Below, piece after piece: positions 28,076-37,978 of a stretch of DNA of 64,000 nucleotides. A model generated the notes under the pieces. It made no database searches. It saw nothing but the letters and a program-made list of their open reading frames with translations, and was not told where the DNA came from. Each line of letters starts with the position of its first letter. The stretch's first letter is position 1. The DNA comes from Pseudomonadota bacterium (GTDB taxonomy: Bacteria; Pseudomonadota; Alphaproteobacteria; Rhizobiales; Xanthobacteraceae): the NCBI GenBank assembly GCA_003576765.1, contig QEVP01000003.1, positions 80,377-144,376 on the forward strand, read 5' to 3'. Both the position numbers and the translations under genes were made by a program.

Positions 28076-29446
28076 TTACGCCCGCCCGAGCGCGGCGACG
28101 GTCGAGAAGCGGTCGAACGTCTCCATCGCGAGCAGGGCGTCGGCGAGCTTGTCCGCGCCGCCGTCGAGCACCGGACGCGCGAGCTGCAAAAACTTCTGCC
28201 GCATCGCCGCGTCGTCCGGGAAGGACGACGGCTCGCCCGGCGGATCGACGGCGAGCCGCTCATGGGTTTCGCCCTCCGCTGTGACGGTGACGCGCGCGCC
28301 AAAGGGATGGGTGCGGCCGATCTCGAGCCGGTCGTCCTGCACCACCTCGATTCTGTCGGCGAGCGCGTCGATGGCCGGATCGCCGAGCCGGGCATAGTCG
28401 TCCCAGCCGAACGAGCCCTGCTCCAGCGCCAGCGCGGCGGTGAAATACATCGAGAACTGGCCGCCGACGATGCTGCGCGGATGGCGCTTGGTGGCGGCGT
28501 CGCCGGTCAGCGTGATGCCGTTGCGGTGCAGCCCGATCTCGACGCCCGTGATGCGCTCCGGCGTCAGATTGTGGTCGCGCCGCATGGCGATCAGCGTCTC
28601 GACCGCCGCGTGGGTATAGCGGCAGCTCGGATAGGGTTTGACGCCGATCTTCATCGTCTCGAAGACGCGGCCGAGACCGGCCACCGCCTTGTCGGGCCGG
28701 GCGTCGTCGGTATAGCCGCGCAGCAACCCGTAGCGCCCCTCGATCGGCTCGCTGGCGCCGAGAAAATCCTGCTGCGCCAGCGTCGCGGCGACGACGCCGT
28801 TCATCGCCGCAGCGCCGACCTGAAAGCGCTTGTTCCAGGCGCCGTTCTCGAGGAATTGCAGCGAGCCGGCGGCCTGGCTGCCGGAGACGCCGAAGGCGGC
28901 GGCGATGCGCTCGGCCGGCAGGCGATAGAGTTTGGCCGCCGCAGCCGCCGCGCCGAAGGTGCCGGCGGTGGCGGTCGGGTGGAAGCCGCGCGCGTAATGC
29001 GAGGTCGGGTCGAGCGCGTTGCCGAGCCGGCAGCACACTTCGTAGCCGGCGACGATGGCGGTCAGCACCTCCGCGCCGGATGCGCCCACCGCTTCGCCCA
29101 CCGCGAACGCGGCCGGAACCACCGGGGCGCTCGGATGCAGCGAGGAATCGGCGTGGGTATCGTCGAAATCGAGCGAATGGCCGAGCGCGCCGTTGAGCAG
29201 CGCCGCGACCGCGGGCGAATAGCGCTGGCTGTCGCCCATCACCGTCGCGGGGCCGGCGCCGTCGAGGCCGAGCGCCTTGAGCATCGCCAGCAGCGACGGC
29301 GTCGATTCAGCTTCCCGCCGCGCACGCACGGCACTGCCGATCAGATCGAGCGTCAGCATCTTGGCGCGGCCAGCGACCTCCTGCGGAATCGCCTCGAAGG
29401 CGAGGTTCGCGACATAGGCCGCGAGCGTCTCAGTTTCATGAGCCAT
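28076..29446 (-). CDS. MmgE/PrpD family protein
   Basis: 456-residue MmgE/PrpD family protein. This family contains 2-methylcitrate dehydratase, cis-aconitate decarboxylase and related enzymes. Visible blocks: MLTLDLIGSAVRARREAE, LNGALGHSLDFDDTHADSSLHPSAPVVPAAFAVGEA with the active-site D and H residues, and KPYPSCRYTHAAVETLIAM. Catalysis is inferred from the family and the true substrate is unknown. No prpB or prpC is next to it, so a methylcitrate role is not supported by context; prpE lies 3 kb away but in another unit. Confidence 0.83.
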   Translation of the reverse strand: MAHETETLAAYVANLAFEAIPQEVAGRAKMLTLDLIGSAVRARREAESTPSLLAMLKALGLDGAGPATVMGDSQRYSPAVAALLNGALGHSLDFDDTHADSSLHPSAPVVPAAFAVGEAVGASGAEVLTAIVAGYEVCCRLGNALDPTSHYARGFHPTATAGTFGAAAAAAKLYRLPAERIAAAFGVSGSQAAGSLQFLENGAWNKRFQVGAAAMNGVVAATLAQQDFLGASEPIEGRYGLLRGYTDDARPDKAVAGLGRVFETMKIGVKPYPSCRYTHAAVETLIAMRRDHNLTPERITGVEIGLHRNGITLTGDAATKRHPRSIVGGQFSMYFTAALALEQGSFGWDDYARLGDPAIDALADRIEVVQDDRLEIGRTHPFGARVTVTAEGETHERLAVDPPGEPSSFPDDAAMRQKFLQLARPVLDGGADKLADALLAMETFDRFSTVAALGRA

Positions 29447-29520
29447 GATTGTCCCTGCATCCGGGCGCGATCACGCCCGGACGTCATTCAGCGGAGCCGC
29501 TGGAACGCCGTCCCGGCCGC

Positions 29521-29949
29521 TCAGCTTTTAAGCCGCTTGTTGCATTCGCTGTAGTAGCCGCCGCCCTTCTGAATCCATTTCAGGCCGCCGTTGGCGTTGG
29601 CCGTCTTGTTGGCGTTGTACTGATCGACGCAGGTGTGCATGCGCGCCTTGGACGGCTTTTCCTTGGCATATTTCGGCGCGATCGCCGACGGGAACACGGC
29701 GCTGCCGGCCGCGGCCGGCTTCGTCGCCGCCACCGGCTTGGCCTCAGGCGTTGCCGCCGCCTCCTCGCCGCACTGCGCCTTGCGGAACGCGGCCCAGTTC
29801 TGGCCGCCGAGCGTGCCGGCTGCCTTCGCCGCCTGATACTTGGCGCTGCATTCCTGCATGGTCAGTGCCTCAGCCGGCATCACCGCCAGCACCATGCACA
29901 GCCCCGCGAGCGCGGCAAGGCCCCACATCCCCGATCGCATCACAGACAT
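29521..29949 (-). CDS. Secreted small cysteine-containing protein
   Basis: 142-residue exported protein. A signal peptide (MWGLAALAGLCMVLAVMPAEA) is followed by two related modules: MQECSAKYQAAKAAGTLGGQNWAAFRKAQCG near residue 31 and MHTCVDQYNANKTANANGGLKWIQKGGGYYSECN near residue 104. Each has a pair of cysteines spaced about 28-30 residues, joined by an alanine/proline-rich linker. Two internally repeated Cys-pair modules suggest a disulfide-linked extracytoplasmic domain. I do not recognise the function; similar proteins are common in Bradyrhizobiaceae. Confidence 0.72.
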   Translation of the reverse strand: MSVMRSGMWGLAALAGLCMVLAVMPAEALTMQECSAKYQAAKAAGTLGGQNWAAFRKAQCGEEAAATPEAKPVAATKPAAAGSAVFPSAIAPKYAKEKPSKARMHTCVDQYNANKTANANGGLKWIQKGGGYYSECNKRLKS

Positions 29950-30090
29950 TTTTTCTTCCTCCCGGACATCCGGCGTCCCTGTCGGACTCGACTATTATTG
30001 ACCCACGGCGGCGCCGTGACAACGGCGTCGCGCCCGCATTTGTCGCTCGCCGGAAGATTTGCCATAACGGCGCGCCATCCGGGCCCCGTC

Positions 30091-31161
30091 ATGCGTTTTG
30101 CCGTTCCCTTCCCGAGCCGTAGCGACATCCTGATCACCGGCGAAACGCTCGCCATCGGCGCGGCCGGCGGCATCGCCTTCGCCGCGGCGGCGTTGCCGGG
30201 CGGGCTGATCTCCGGAGCGATGATCGCGGTCGCCATCGCCGCCATCGCCGGGCGGCCGCTGCGGCTGCCGGCGCCGGTCGCGCAAGGCATCCTCGTCGTG
30301 CTCGGCATCTCGCTCGGCTCGATGGTGACGCGCGACCTGCTGGCCAACCTCGCGGCCTACCCGGTGACGCTGGCGCTGCTCGCGCTCGCAACGCTCGGCG
30401 CGACGTTCGGCTCCAGCCTCTACCTGCAACGCCTGCACGGCTGGGATCCCACCTCGGCGCTGCTCGCCGGCAGTCCCGGCGCGCTGTCGCAGATCATCAT
30501 GATCGCGCACGAAAGAAACGCCGACGTGGCGGCCATCGCCGTGGTGCAGACGGTGCGCGTCATTCTGCTCACCGCCGGCCTGCCGCTCCTGCTGGCGGCC
30601 GCCGGGCTTGCCCACGACGCGGCGCCCCGCCCGATCTCTGGGGTGGCCGGGCCGGTCGCGCTTTGCGTGCTGGCGCTGGCGGCGGTGGCCACCGGCTGGC
30701 TGCTGCGATGGGTGCGGTTTCCGGCAAGCTGGATGTTCGGCGCCATGCTCGCCTCGGCGATCCTGCACGGCACCGGCTGGATCGAGGGCGGACTGCCGGA
30801 CGGCGGCCGCGCGGCGGCGCTGATCGGCATCGGGGCGCTGATCGGCACGCGCTTCGCCCGGCTCCGGCTCCGCACCATTCTCGGCTATCTCGCAGCCTCG
30901 CTCGGCTCGTTCGCGGTGGCGCTGGCGATCTCGGCCGTCTTCGTCGCCATCGTCCTCGTCATCGCGCCGCTGCGCTTTGCCGACGTCATCATCGCCTTCG
31001 CGCCGGGCGCCATGGACGCGATGCTGGCGCTGGCGCTGACCCTGCACATCGACCCGGTGTTCGTCGGCGCGCATCATCTGGCGCGCTTCATCGTGGTGTC
31101 GCTGGCCACCCCCGGCATCGTGCAACTGTTCGGCCGCCCGCAGCAGGACGCGGACGATTAA
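30091..31161 (+). CDS. AbrB-type membrane protein
   Basis: 356-residue integral membrane protein of the AbrB family (PF05145, named for putative ammonia monooxygenase regulators), with about nine helices. Conserved blocks include LPGGLISGAMIAVAIAAI, QGILVVLGISLGSMVT, LLAGSPGALSQIIMIAHERNADVAAIAVVQTVRV and a matching second copy FAPGAMDAMLALALTLHIDPVFVGAHHLARFIVVSLATP. The repeated halves suggest a transporter. Function is unproven. The ATG at 30091 is chosen although no strong ribosome site precedes it. The gene is divergent from the small secreted protein. Confidence 0.82.
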   Translation: MRFAVPFPSRSDILITGETLAIGAAGGIAFAAAALPGGLISGAMIAVAIAAIAGRPLRLPAPVAQGILVVLGISLGSMVTRDLLANLAAYPVTLALLALATLGATFGSSLYLQRLHGWDPTSALLAGSPGALSQIIMIAHERNADVAAIAVVQTVRVILLTAGLPLLLAAAGLAHDAAPRPISGVAGPVALCVLALAAVATGWLLRWVRFPASWMFGAMLASAILHGTGWIEGGLPDGGRAAALIGIGALIGTRFARLRLRTILGYLAASLGSFAVALAISAVFVAIVLVIAPLRFADVIIAFAPGAMDAMLALALTLHIDPVFVGAHHLARFIVVSLATPGIVQLFGRPQQDADD

Positions 31162-32459
31162 ATCACGCGGCGGGCTTGCGCGACGCGGGTTGCCAGCACC
31201 GTATCGATGCGGCGGCCGTCGAGATCGACCACCTCGAAGCGCCAGCCGTGGGCGTCGAAACTGTCGCCGGCCTTGGGGATCGCGCCGAAATTCTGCAGCA
31301 TGAAGCCGGCGGCGGTGTGATAGGGGCGCGACAGCGGGACCGGAATGCCGAGCAGGTCGGCGAACTCGTCGGCCGGCATCCAGCCCTGGATCAGATAGGA
31401 GCCGTCGGCGCGCTTGACCGCCGGCGCCTCCGCCGGGCCTTCCTCGGTGTGAAAACTGCCGACGATGGATTCCAGGATGTCGGCGCTGGTCACCACGCCC
31501 TGGAAGCTGCCGTACTCGTCGTGCACCAGCCCCATATGCACCGGCGACGACCGCAGGATCGCCAGCACGTCGCGCGCGTCCGCCGATTCCGGGATCACCG
31601 GCACCTCGCGCACCAGCGTGCGGATATCCGGCATCGCGCCGGCCATGCAGGCGTCGAGCAGGTCCTTGGCCTGCACCACGCCGAGCGCATCGTCGCGGTT
31701 GCCGTCGAACACCGGCAGGCGCGAGTGCGGGCTTGCCGTGATGGCGGCACGGATCGCCTCCGGCGGCTCGGCGAGGTCGATCAGATCGACTTCGGGGCGC
31801 GGCGTCATCACTGCGCCGACCGGGCGATCGCCGAGCCGCATCACGCCGGCGATCATCTCCTTTTCGCCGGGCTCGAGCACGCCTGCGTCCTCGGCCTCGC
31901 GCACCAGCGAGCGGATCTCCTCCTCGGTCACCTTCTCGTCGGCCTCGCCACCCTGCCCGAGCACGCGCAGGATCAGCTTGCCCGACACGTCGAGCAGCCA
32001 CACCACCGGCGAGGAGATGCGCGCCAGCCACGTCATCGCCGGCGCCACCTTGACCGCCACCGATTCCGGATTGCGCAGCGCGATCTGCTTCGGCACCAGC
32101 TCGCCGACGATCAGCGAGGCATAGGTGATGATGCCGACCACAGCGCCGACGCCGAGCGTATCGGCCAGCCCCTTGGCAAGCCCCATCTCCATCAGCCACT
32201 GGCTCAGCCGCTGGCCGAGCGTGGCACCGGAAAAGGCACCCGACAGCACGCCGACCAGCGTGATGCCGATCTGCACCGTCGAAAGGAACTTGCCGGGATC
32301 GGAGGCAAGCGTCAGCGCGCGGCGCGCGCCCTTGACGCCCTTTTCGGCGAGCCCGGCGAGCCGCGCCGGGCGAGACGAGACGATGGCCAGCTCCGACATC
32401 GCGAGCAGGCCGTTGAGGACGATCAGGACCGTAACGATCCCGAGTTCGAGTGCAAACAT
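31158..32459 (-). CDS. HlyC/CorC family membrane protein with CNNM and CBS domains
   Basis: 433-residue inner-membrane protein: an N-terminal CNNM/DUF21 transmembrane domain (about residues 1-190, SELAIVSSRPARLAGLAEKG), a CBS pair (DRPVGAVMTPRPEVDLIDL, and VPVIPESADARDVLAILRSS) and a C-terminal CorC_HlyC domain with HDEYGSFQGVVTSADILESIVG and SYLIQGWMPADEFADLLGI. The family is linked to magnesium/cobalt transport. Unlike the corC at 14.3 kb it has the full membrane domain. Its stop overlaps the convergent AbrB stop by 4 bp. Confidence 0.9.
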   Translation of the reverse strand: MFALELGIVTVLIVLNGLLAMSELAIVSSRPARLAGLAEKGVKGARRALTLASDPGKFLSTVQIGITLVGVLSGAFSGATLGQRLSQWLMEMGLAKGLADTLGVGAVVGIITYASLIVGELVPKQIALRNPESVAVKVAPAMTWLARISSPVVWLLDVSGKLILRVLGQGGEADEKVTEEEIRSLVREAEDAGVLEPGEKEMIAGVMRLGDRPVGAVMTPRPEVDLIDLAEPPEAIRAAITASPHSRLPVFDGNRDDALGVVQAKDLLDACMAGAMPDIRTLVREVPVIPESADARDVLAILRSSPVHMGLVHDEYGSFQGVVTSADILESIVGSFHTEEGPAEAPAVKRADGSYLIQGWMPADEFADLLGIPVPLSRPYHTAAGFMLQNFGAIPKAGDSFDAHGWRFEVVDLDGRRIDTVLATRVAQARRVI

Positions 32460-32727
32460 AATGGCCAGCAGATACCAGATTGCGGCGGGGGCCGTGCAGT
32501 CAAAAAATGGGCCCGTAAATTAGCAAGCAATTCCAGCCTATTAGATGACGGCGCGGGCGATGCCGGTATTTCTTGCGGGACACTTAGCCGAAGGGCGTAA
32601 GCGCTCCCGGCTTGCAACGGCGCCGCGCCGGGTTCATGCGGAAGCCACGCGGCGGAGCGCCGCCGCGTCAAGGCCGTGCTGTGCTTTCCACGGGCACGGC
32701 GATAAGCTACGCGCCGGAGGTTTCGCC

Positions 32728-34638
32728 ATGAACATTCATCCCGCCAGCCGCTATCACGACGTCTATGCGCGCTCGATGCAGGACCCGGAGGGGTTCTGGG
32801 CCGACGCGGCGCGCGCTATCGACTGGATCGAGCCGGCGAAGAAGGTGTTCGATGCCTCGCAGGGCCTGTACGGCCGCTGGTTCGCCGGCGCCGTGGTCAA
32901 TACCTGCTACAACGCGCTCGACCGTCACGTCGCCGGCGGCCGCGCCGACCAGCTCGCGCTGATCCACGACTCCCCGCTGACCAACAGCGTTTCCAGGTTT
33001 ACCTACGCCGAAATGCTGCGCGAGGTGAAAACCTTTGCGGCGATCCTGCAGGATTTCGATGTCGCCAAGGGCGACCGCGTGGTCATCTACATGCCACTGG
33101 TGCCGGAAGCGATGGTGGCGATGCTCGCCTGCGCCCGCATCGGCGCCATCCACTCGGTGGTGTTCGGCGGCTTTGCCGCCAAGGAACTGGCCACCCGCAT
33201 CGACGACGCCAAGCCGAAGCTGGTGCTGTCGGCAAGCTGCGGCATCGAGCCCGGCCGCATCGTCGCCTACAAGCCGCTGCTCGACGACGCCATCAAGCTC
33301 GCCGCGCACAAGCCGCCGGCCTGCATCGTCCTGCAGCGGCCGCAGCAACCTTGCGACCTCATCAAGGGCCGCGACTACGACTGGGCGGACCTGCGCAGCG
33401 CAGCGCTGGCAGCGAACAAAAGCGCGGACTGCGTGCCGATGCTGGCGACCGATCCGCTCTACATCCTCTATACGTCGGGCACCACCGGCGTGCCGAAGGG
33501 CGTGGTGCGCGACAACGGCGGCCACCTCGTCGCCATCAACTGGTCGATGCAGAACCTCTATGGCGTCAAGCCGGGCGAGGTGTGGTGGTGCGGCTCCGAC
33601 ATCGGCTGGGTGGTCGGGCACAGCTACATCGTCTACGGCCCGCTGTTCAACGGCAATACCTCGATCATGTACGAGGGCAAGCCGATCGGCACCCCCGACG
33701 CCGGTGCGTTCTGGCGCGTCATCTCGCAGCACAAGGCGGCGGCCTTCTTCACCGCGCCGACCGCGTTCCGCGCCATCAAGAAGGAAGACCCCAACGGCGA
33801 GTTCATTCGGAAGTACGACCTGTCGCACTTCCGCACCCTGTTTCTGGCCGGCGAGCGCGGCGATCCGCCGACCATCGAATGGGCCGAGAAGCAGTTGAAG
33901 GTGCCGGTGATCGATCACTGGTGGCAGACCGAGACCGGCTGGTGCATCGCCGGCAACCCGGTCGGGCTCGGGCAACTACCGGTCAAGCACGGCTCGCCGA
34001 CGGTCGCCATGCCCGGCTACAGGATCGAGGTGGTGGACGAATCGACCAAGCCGGTGCCTGCCGGCACCATGGGGTCGATCGTCATCAAGCTGCCGCTGCC
34101 GCCGGGCTGCCTGCCGACGCTGTGGCAGCAGGACGAGCGCTGCAAGGAAGCCTACTTCAACGAGTTCCCGGGCTACTACAAGACGGCGGACGCCGGCTAT
34201 ATCGACGAGGATGGCTACGTCTTCGTCATGGGCCGCACCGACGACATCATCAACGTCGCCGGCCACCGGCTCTCGACCGGCGGCATGGAGGAAATTCTCG
34301 CCTCGCACCCGGACGTCGCCGAATGCGCGGTGCTCGGCATCAAGGACCCGCTGAAAGGCGAGGTGCCGTGCGGCTTCCTGGTGCTGAAGGCAGGCACGGA
34401 CAAGTCGCCCGCCGAGATCGAGAAGGAAGTGGTGGCGCTGGTGCGCGAGAAGCTCGGGCCGGTCGCCGCGTTCAAGCTCGCAATCACGGTGGCGCGGCTG
34501 CCCAAGACGCGCTCCGGCAAAATCCTGCGCGGCACCATGAAGAAGATCGCCGACGGCGATCCATGGGCGCTGCCGGCGACCATCGAGGACCCCAAGGCGC
34601 TCGACGAAATCACCGATGCGCTGAAGAGCCGGGCTTAA
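32728..34638 (+). CDS. prpE: Propionyl-CoA synthetase
   Basis: 636-residue ANL-superfamily acyl-CoA synthetase that activates propionate. The adenylation motif YILYTSGTTGVPKGVVRDNGGH is near residue 245, the TETGWCIAGNPVG block near 400, GYYKTADAGYIDEDGYVFVMGRTDD near 485 and the catalytic lysine in KTRSGKILRGTMKK near 595. The N-terminal SRYHDVYARSMQDPEGFWADAARAIDW is characteristic of PrpE over acetyl-CoA synthetase. GGAGG lies 7 nt before the ATG at 32728. A strong hairpin follows the stop. No prpBC is nearby. Confidence 0.92.
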   Translation: MNIHPASRYHDVYARSMQDPEGFWADAARAIDWIEPAKKVFDASQGLYGRWFAGAVVNTCYNALDRHVAGGRADQLALIHDSPLTNSVSRFTYAEMLREVKTFAAILQDFDVAKGDRVVIYMPLVPEAMVAMLACARIGAIHSVVFGGFAAKELATRIDDAKPKLVLSASCGIEPGRIVAYKPLLDDAIKLAAHKPPACIVLQRPQQPCDLIKGRDYDWADLRSAALAANKSADCVPMLATDPLYILYTSGTTGVPKGVVRDNGGHLVAINWSMQNLYGVKPGEVWWCGSDIGWVVGHSYIVYGPLFNGNTSIMYEGKPIGTPDAGAFWRVISQHKAAAFFTAPTAFRAIKKEDPNGEFIRKYDLSHFRTLFLAGERGDPPTIEWAEKQLKVPVIDHWWQTETGWCIAGNPVGLGQLPVKHGSPTVAMPGYRIEVVDESTKPVPAGTMGSIVIKLPLPPGCLPTLWQQDERCKEAYFNEFPGYYKTADAGYIDEDGYVFVMGRTDDIINVAGHRLSTGGMEEILASHPDVAECAVLGIKDPLKGEVPCGFLVLKAGTDKSPAEIEKEVVALVREKLGPVAAFKLAITVARLPKTRSGKILRGTMKKIADGDPWALPATIEDPKALDEITDALKSRA

Positions 34639-34664
34639 CGGCTAACTTTTCCATTGTGACAAGA

Positions 34665-34691
34665 AAGGCCCGCCGCGAACCGGCGGGCCTT
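34665..34691 (+). terminator. Terminator after prpE
   Basis: A perfect 11-bp stem (AAGGCCCGCCG with CGGCGGGCCTT, loop CGAAC) lies 26 bp past the prpE stop. It is followed by a weak TCAATTG tail, so it is Rho-independent-like. Confidence 0.6.
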
Positions 34692-34823
34692 CAATTGCCT
34701 GGCTGCAAAGCAGCCAAGCCGGCGGTTCATGGCGCGACTTTGCCGCCGATGGCGCGTCCGCCCTACAAAACCCTCAATCGCCGCCGAAGCGATGCCCGTC
34801 CCCGCCGCAACCCGGATGTTCCG

Positions 34824-35093
34824 ATGCCGTCTATCGCCCGCTGCCTGCCGCTCGTGGTACTCGCCGGCCTGACCATTTCCGGCTGCGCGCAGCTTGAACG
34901 CAAAACCGATCCTGCCGCCACGGCGAGCGCGGCGCAGGACGACGATGCCTATTGCCGCAAGGAAGCCGGCGAGCCGGGCTCGTCGCGCTATGCCGAATGT
35001 CTCAAGGTGCGCGACGAGAAGCGCGCCGTTCACGATACCCGGATCGAGCGCACCCACCGTCACCTGAGCGAGCAGATGCTCAACGGGCGCTGA
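34824..35093 (+). CDS. Small predicted lipoprotein
   Basis: 89-residue protein with a lipoprotein signal: MPSIARCLPLVVLAGLTISG then the lipobox LTISGC at about residues 16-21, and a short hydrophilic mature part with a second and third cysteine (YCRKEAGEPGSSRYAECLK), suggesting one disulfide. I chose the ATG at 34824 because upstream codons in frame are arginine-rich and unlike a signal peptide. No function is recognised. It ends 3 bp from the convergent trcR. Confidence 0.65.
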   Translation: MPSIARCLPLVVLAGLTISGCAQLERKTDPAATASAAQDDDAYCRKEAGEPGSSRYAECLKVRDEKRAVHDTRIERTHRHLSEQMLNGR

Positions 35094-35096
35094 CCG

Positions 35097-35792
35097 TCAC
35101 TCCTCGTCGTCGGCCTTCTTGCCGCCGATGGTCTTGAGCTTGGCGAACACCGCATCGACGTTGAGATCGTCGCCGCCGGCCGCCGCGGGCGCGGCGTCCT
35201 CGTCCTTGCGCGTGGTCTCAGAGGCCGGCAGCAGCGTCGCGCCGCCGTATTGCTGCGCCGTCGGCTTCTCCTTGGCGGCGCGCTGCACCTCGAAATCCAG
35301 TTCGATCTGCGAGCACAGCCCCAGCGTCACCGGGTCCATCGGGGTCAGCGCCGAGGCGTTCCAGTGGGTGCGGTCGCGCACGCTGGCGATCGTCGTCTTG
35401 GTGGTGCCGACGAGCCGCATGATCTGCGCATCCTTCAGTTCGGGATGGTTGCGCACCAGCCACAAAATGGCGCTCGGCCGCTCGTGGCGGCGCGACACCG
35501 GGGTGTAGCGGGGACCGCGCTTCTTCTTGGCCTCGGGCAGGCGGACCTTGGTTTCGCTGAGCTTGAGGCGATAGTCCGGATCCTTCTCGCCGCGCTCGAT
35601 TTCCTCGCGGGTCAACTGGCCGGTCGAGATCGGGTCCATGCCCTTGATGCCCTGGGCGGCGTCGCCGTCGGCGATGGCGCGCACCTCCAGCGGGTGCATC
35701 TTGCAGAAGTCGGCGACCTGGTCGAACGACAGCGCCGTGTTATCGACCAGCCAGACCGCGGTCGCTTTCGGCATCAGGGGCGCATTGCTCAT
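35097..35792 (-). CDS. trcR: Cell-cycle transcriptional regulator TrcR (DUF1013)
   Basis: 231-residue alphaproteobacterial DUF1013 protein, annotated in current databases as the cell-cycle regulator TrcR. The N-terminal block is MPKATAVWLVDNTALSFDQVADFCKMHPLEVRAIADGD, and the helix-turn-helix-like middle includes PSAILWLVRNHPELKDAQIMRLVGTTKTTIASVRDRTHWN. The C-terminal 60 residues are acidic/alanine-rich and probably disordered. AAGGAG stands 7 nt before the ATG at 35792. It is divergent from ispH across a 218-bp gap. The family assignment is firm; regulatory targets are not visible. Confidence 0.88.
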   Translation of the reverse strand: MSNAPLMPKATAVWLVDNTALSFDQVADFCKMHPLEVRAIADGDAAQGIKGMDPISTGQLTREEIERGEKDPDYRLKLSETKVRLPEAKKKRGPRYTPVSRRHERPSAILWLVRNHPELKDAQIMRLVGTTKTTIASVRDRTHWNASALTPMDPVTLGLCSQIELDFEVQRAAKEKPTAQQYGGATLLPASETTRKDEDAAPAAAGGDDLNVDAVFAKLKTIGGKKADDEE

Positions 35793-36010
35793 GGCAAATC
35801 TCCTTTGTGCCTCGCCCACCTCGTGTCAGGAGGCGAAGCCGTCGGGTCACTCGACGATGACGGGATTCCGCTCTTATATACGCTCGCCCCCCTGATCGGC
35901 GCAATGGGGCCGAGAGGCGGCCTTGACAGGGCCGCAAAGCTCGCCCAATTGCTGGTGAAACGACCGTTCCCTGCCCGCCGGTCCGGGAGATTCGGTCCGG
36001 GGTCCCCGAC

Positions 36011-36976
36011 ATGCAGGCCAAACCGCCCCTGAAAGTCGTCCTGTGCTCCCCGCGCGGCTTCTGCGCCGGGGTGGTCCGGGCCATCGATACCGTTGAAAAG
36101 GCGCTGGAACTTTACGGCGCCCCGGTCTACGTTCGCCACGAGATCGTCCATAACCGCTACGTCGTGGACAGCCTGCGCGCCAAGGGCGCCATTTTCGTCG
36201 AGGAACTGGCCGAAATCCCCGATACCAATGCCCCGGTGGTGTTTTCGGCTCACGGCGTGCCGAAATCGGTTCCGAGCGAGGCCGAGCAGCGCAACTTCTT
36301 CTCGCTCGACGCCACCTGCCCGCTGGTCACGAAAGTTCACCGCGAGGCGGCGATCCACTTCAAACGCGGCCGCGAAATCCTGCTGATCGGCCATTCCCAC
36401 CACCCCGAGGTGGTCGGCACGCTGGGCCAGCTTCCGGCCGGCGCCGTGACGCTGATCGAGACCGCGGCGGATGCCGAAAACTACCTGCCGAAGGATCCCG
36501 GCAACCTCGCTTTCGTCACCCAGACCACGCTGTCGATCGACGACACCGCCGAGATCGTCGCGGTGCTGCGCCGGCGCTTTCCCGACATCAACGGCCCGCA
36601 TAAGAAGGACATCTGCTACGCCACCACCAACCGCCAGCTCGCGGTGAAGAAGGTGGCGCCGGTGGTCGATGCCCTGATCGTGGTCGGCGCCCCCAACTCG
36701 TCGAACTCGCAGCGGCTGCGCGAGGTGGCGGAGCGCGAGGGCTGCCCGCTGACCGTGCTGGCGCAGCGCGCCACCGACATCGACTGGGAACGGTTCGCCA
36801 GCATCACAAGCCTCGGCATCACCGCCGGCGCCTCTGCGCCCGAGGTGATCGTCGAAGAGATCATGGACGCGTTCGCCGAGCGTTTCGAACTCAAGGTGGA
36901 AACCGTGTCGGCCGCGGAGGAGGACGAGTTCTTCCCGCTGCCGCGCCCGTTGCGGCCCGAACGCGCGGCTGAATAG
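36011..36976 (+). CDS. ispH: 4-hydroxy-3-methylbut-2-enyl diphosphate reductase IspH
   Basis: 321-residue IspH, the last enzyme of the MEP isoprenoid pathway, which reduces HMBPP to IPP and DMAPP. The three cluster cysteines are in [14 protein letters not shown] (about residue 18), [11 protein letters not shown] (about 104) and [12 protein letters not shown] (about 206). The active-site block [12 protein letters not shown] is intact. It is followed by thrB 21 bp downstream and then rnhA, a common Rhizobiales operon order. Length is normal. Confidence 0.96.
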   Translation: MQAKPPLKVVLCSPRGFCAGVVRAIDTVEKALELYGAPVYVRHEIVHNRYVVDSLRAKGAIFVEELAEIPDTNAPVVFSAHGVPKSVPSEAEQRNFFSLDATCPLVTKVHREAAIHFKRGREILLIGHSHHPEVVGTLGQLPAGAVTLIETAADAENYLPKDPGNLAFVTQTTLSIDDTAEIVAVLRRRFPDINGPHKKDICYATTNRQLAVKKVAPVVDALIVVGAPNSSNSQRLREVAEREGCPLTVLAQRATDIDWERFASITSLGITAGASAPEVIVEEIMDAFAERFELKVETVSAAEEDEFFPLPRPLRPERAAE

Positions 36977-36997
36977 GTCGAGCTGAACAGGTTATAA

Positions 36998-37978
36998 ATG
37001 GCCGTCTATACCGATGTCTCCGCCGAGGAGCTTGCGGACTTTCTCGGCGGCTACGACATCGGCGAGCTGTTGTCCTACAAGGGCATCGCCGAAGGCGTCG
37101 AGAACTCCAACTTCCTGTTGCGAACCTCGCAAGGCTCGTTCTTCCTCACCCTCTATGAAAAACGGGTGGCGAGCGCCGATCTGCCGTTCTTCCTCGGCCT
37201 GATGGCGCATCTCGCCGCGCGCGGCATCACCTGCCCGCAGCCGGTCAGGACCCGCGACGGCACCGTGCTCGGCGAACTGGCCGGACGCCCCGCGGCGATC
37301 ATCGATTTCCTCGAAGGGGTGTGGCCGCGCCGGCCGAACGCCACCCATTGCGCCGCCGTGGGCGAGGCGCTCGCGAAGATGCACATCGCGGGCCTCGATT
37401 TCGGCATGCGGCGCGCCAATGCGCTGTCCGTCAAAAGCTGGAGGCCGCTGTTCCTGTCGGCCGAGAGCCGTGCCGACGACGTCAAGCCTGGGCTTCGAGG
37501 GCTGATCGCCGACGAACTCGACCATCTCGAACGCAACTGGCGCTGCGACCTGCCGCAGGGCGTGATCCATGCCGATCTGTTTCCCGACAACGTGCTGTTC
37601 ATCGGCGACCGGCTGTCCGGCCTGATCGATTTCTACTTCGCCTGCAACGACGTGCTCGCCTACGACGTGGCGATCTGTCTCAACGCCTGGTGCTTCGAGC
37701 CCGACCACGCCTTCAACGTCACCAAGGCACGCGCCTTCCTCGACGCCTACGAGCGGGCGCGGCCGTTGTCGGCGGCGGAGCGCGACGCGCTGCCGCTGTT
37801 GGCACGGGGGGCGGCGCTGCGCTTTCTGCTGACGCGACTGGTGGACTGGCTCGACGTGCCGCCGGGCGCGCTGGTCAAGCCCAAGGACCCGCTCGAATAC
37901 GCCCGCAAGCTGCGCTTCCACCAGGGCGTTGCAACCATGCGCGACTACGGTGTCGTGCAGCCGGGACAGATCGCGTGA
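36998..37978 (+). CDS. thrB: Homoserine kinase ThrB (aminoglycoside-kinase-like type)
   Basis: 326-residue homoserine kinase of the alphaproteobacterial type with a choline/aminoglycoside kinase fold, unlike the GHMP-type enzyme of enterobacteria. It has [25 protein letters not shown] near residue 32, the catalytic loop [14 protein letters not shown] near residue 189 and the metal-binding [24 protein letters not shown]. It phosphorylates homoserine in threonine synthesis. It overlaps rnhA by 4 nt (GTGA), indicating translational coupling. Confidence 0.94.
   Translation: MAVYTDVSAEELADFLGGYDIGELLSYKGIAEGVENSNFLLRTSQGSFFLTLYEKRVASADLPFFLGLMAHLAARGITCPQPVRTRDGTVLGELAGRPAAIIDFLEGVWPRRPNATHCAAVGEALAKMHIAGLDFGMRRANALSVKSWRPLFLSAESRADDVKPGLRGLIADELDHLERNWRCDLPQGVIHADLFPDNVLFIGDRLSGLIDFYFACNDVLAYDVAICLNAWCFEPDHAFNVTKARAFLDAYERARPLSAAERDALPLLARGAALRFLLTRLVDWLDVPPGALVKPKDPLEYARKLRFHQGVATMRDYGVVQPGQIA

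Noticed and set aside
29995..32199. Long open frame (734 codons) on the minus strand
   Set aside because: It covers AbrB and part of the CorC-like gene in the wrong frames. Its translation is arginine/glycine-rich and has no motif.
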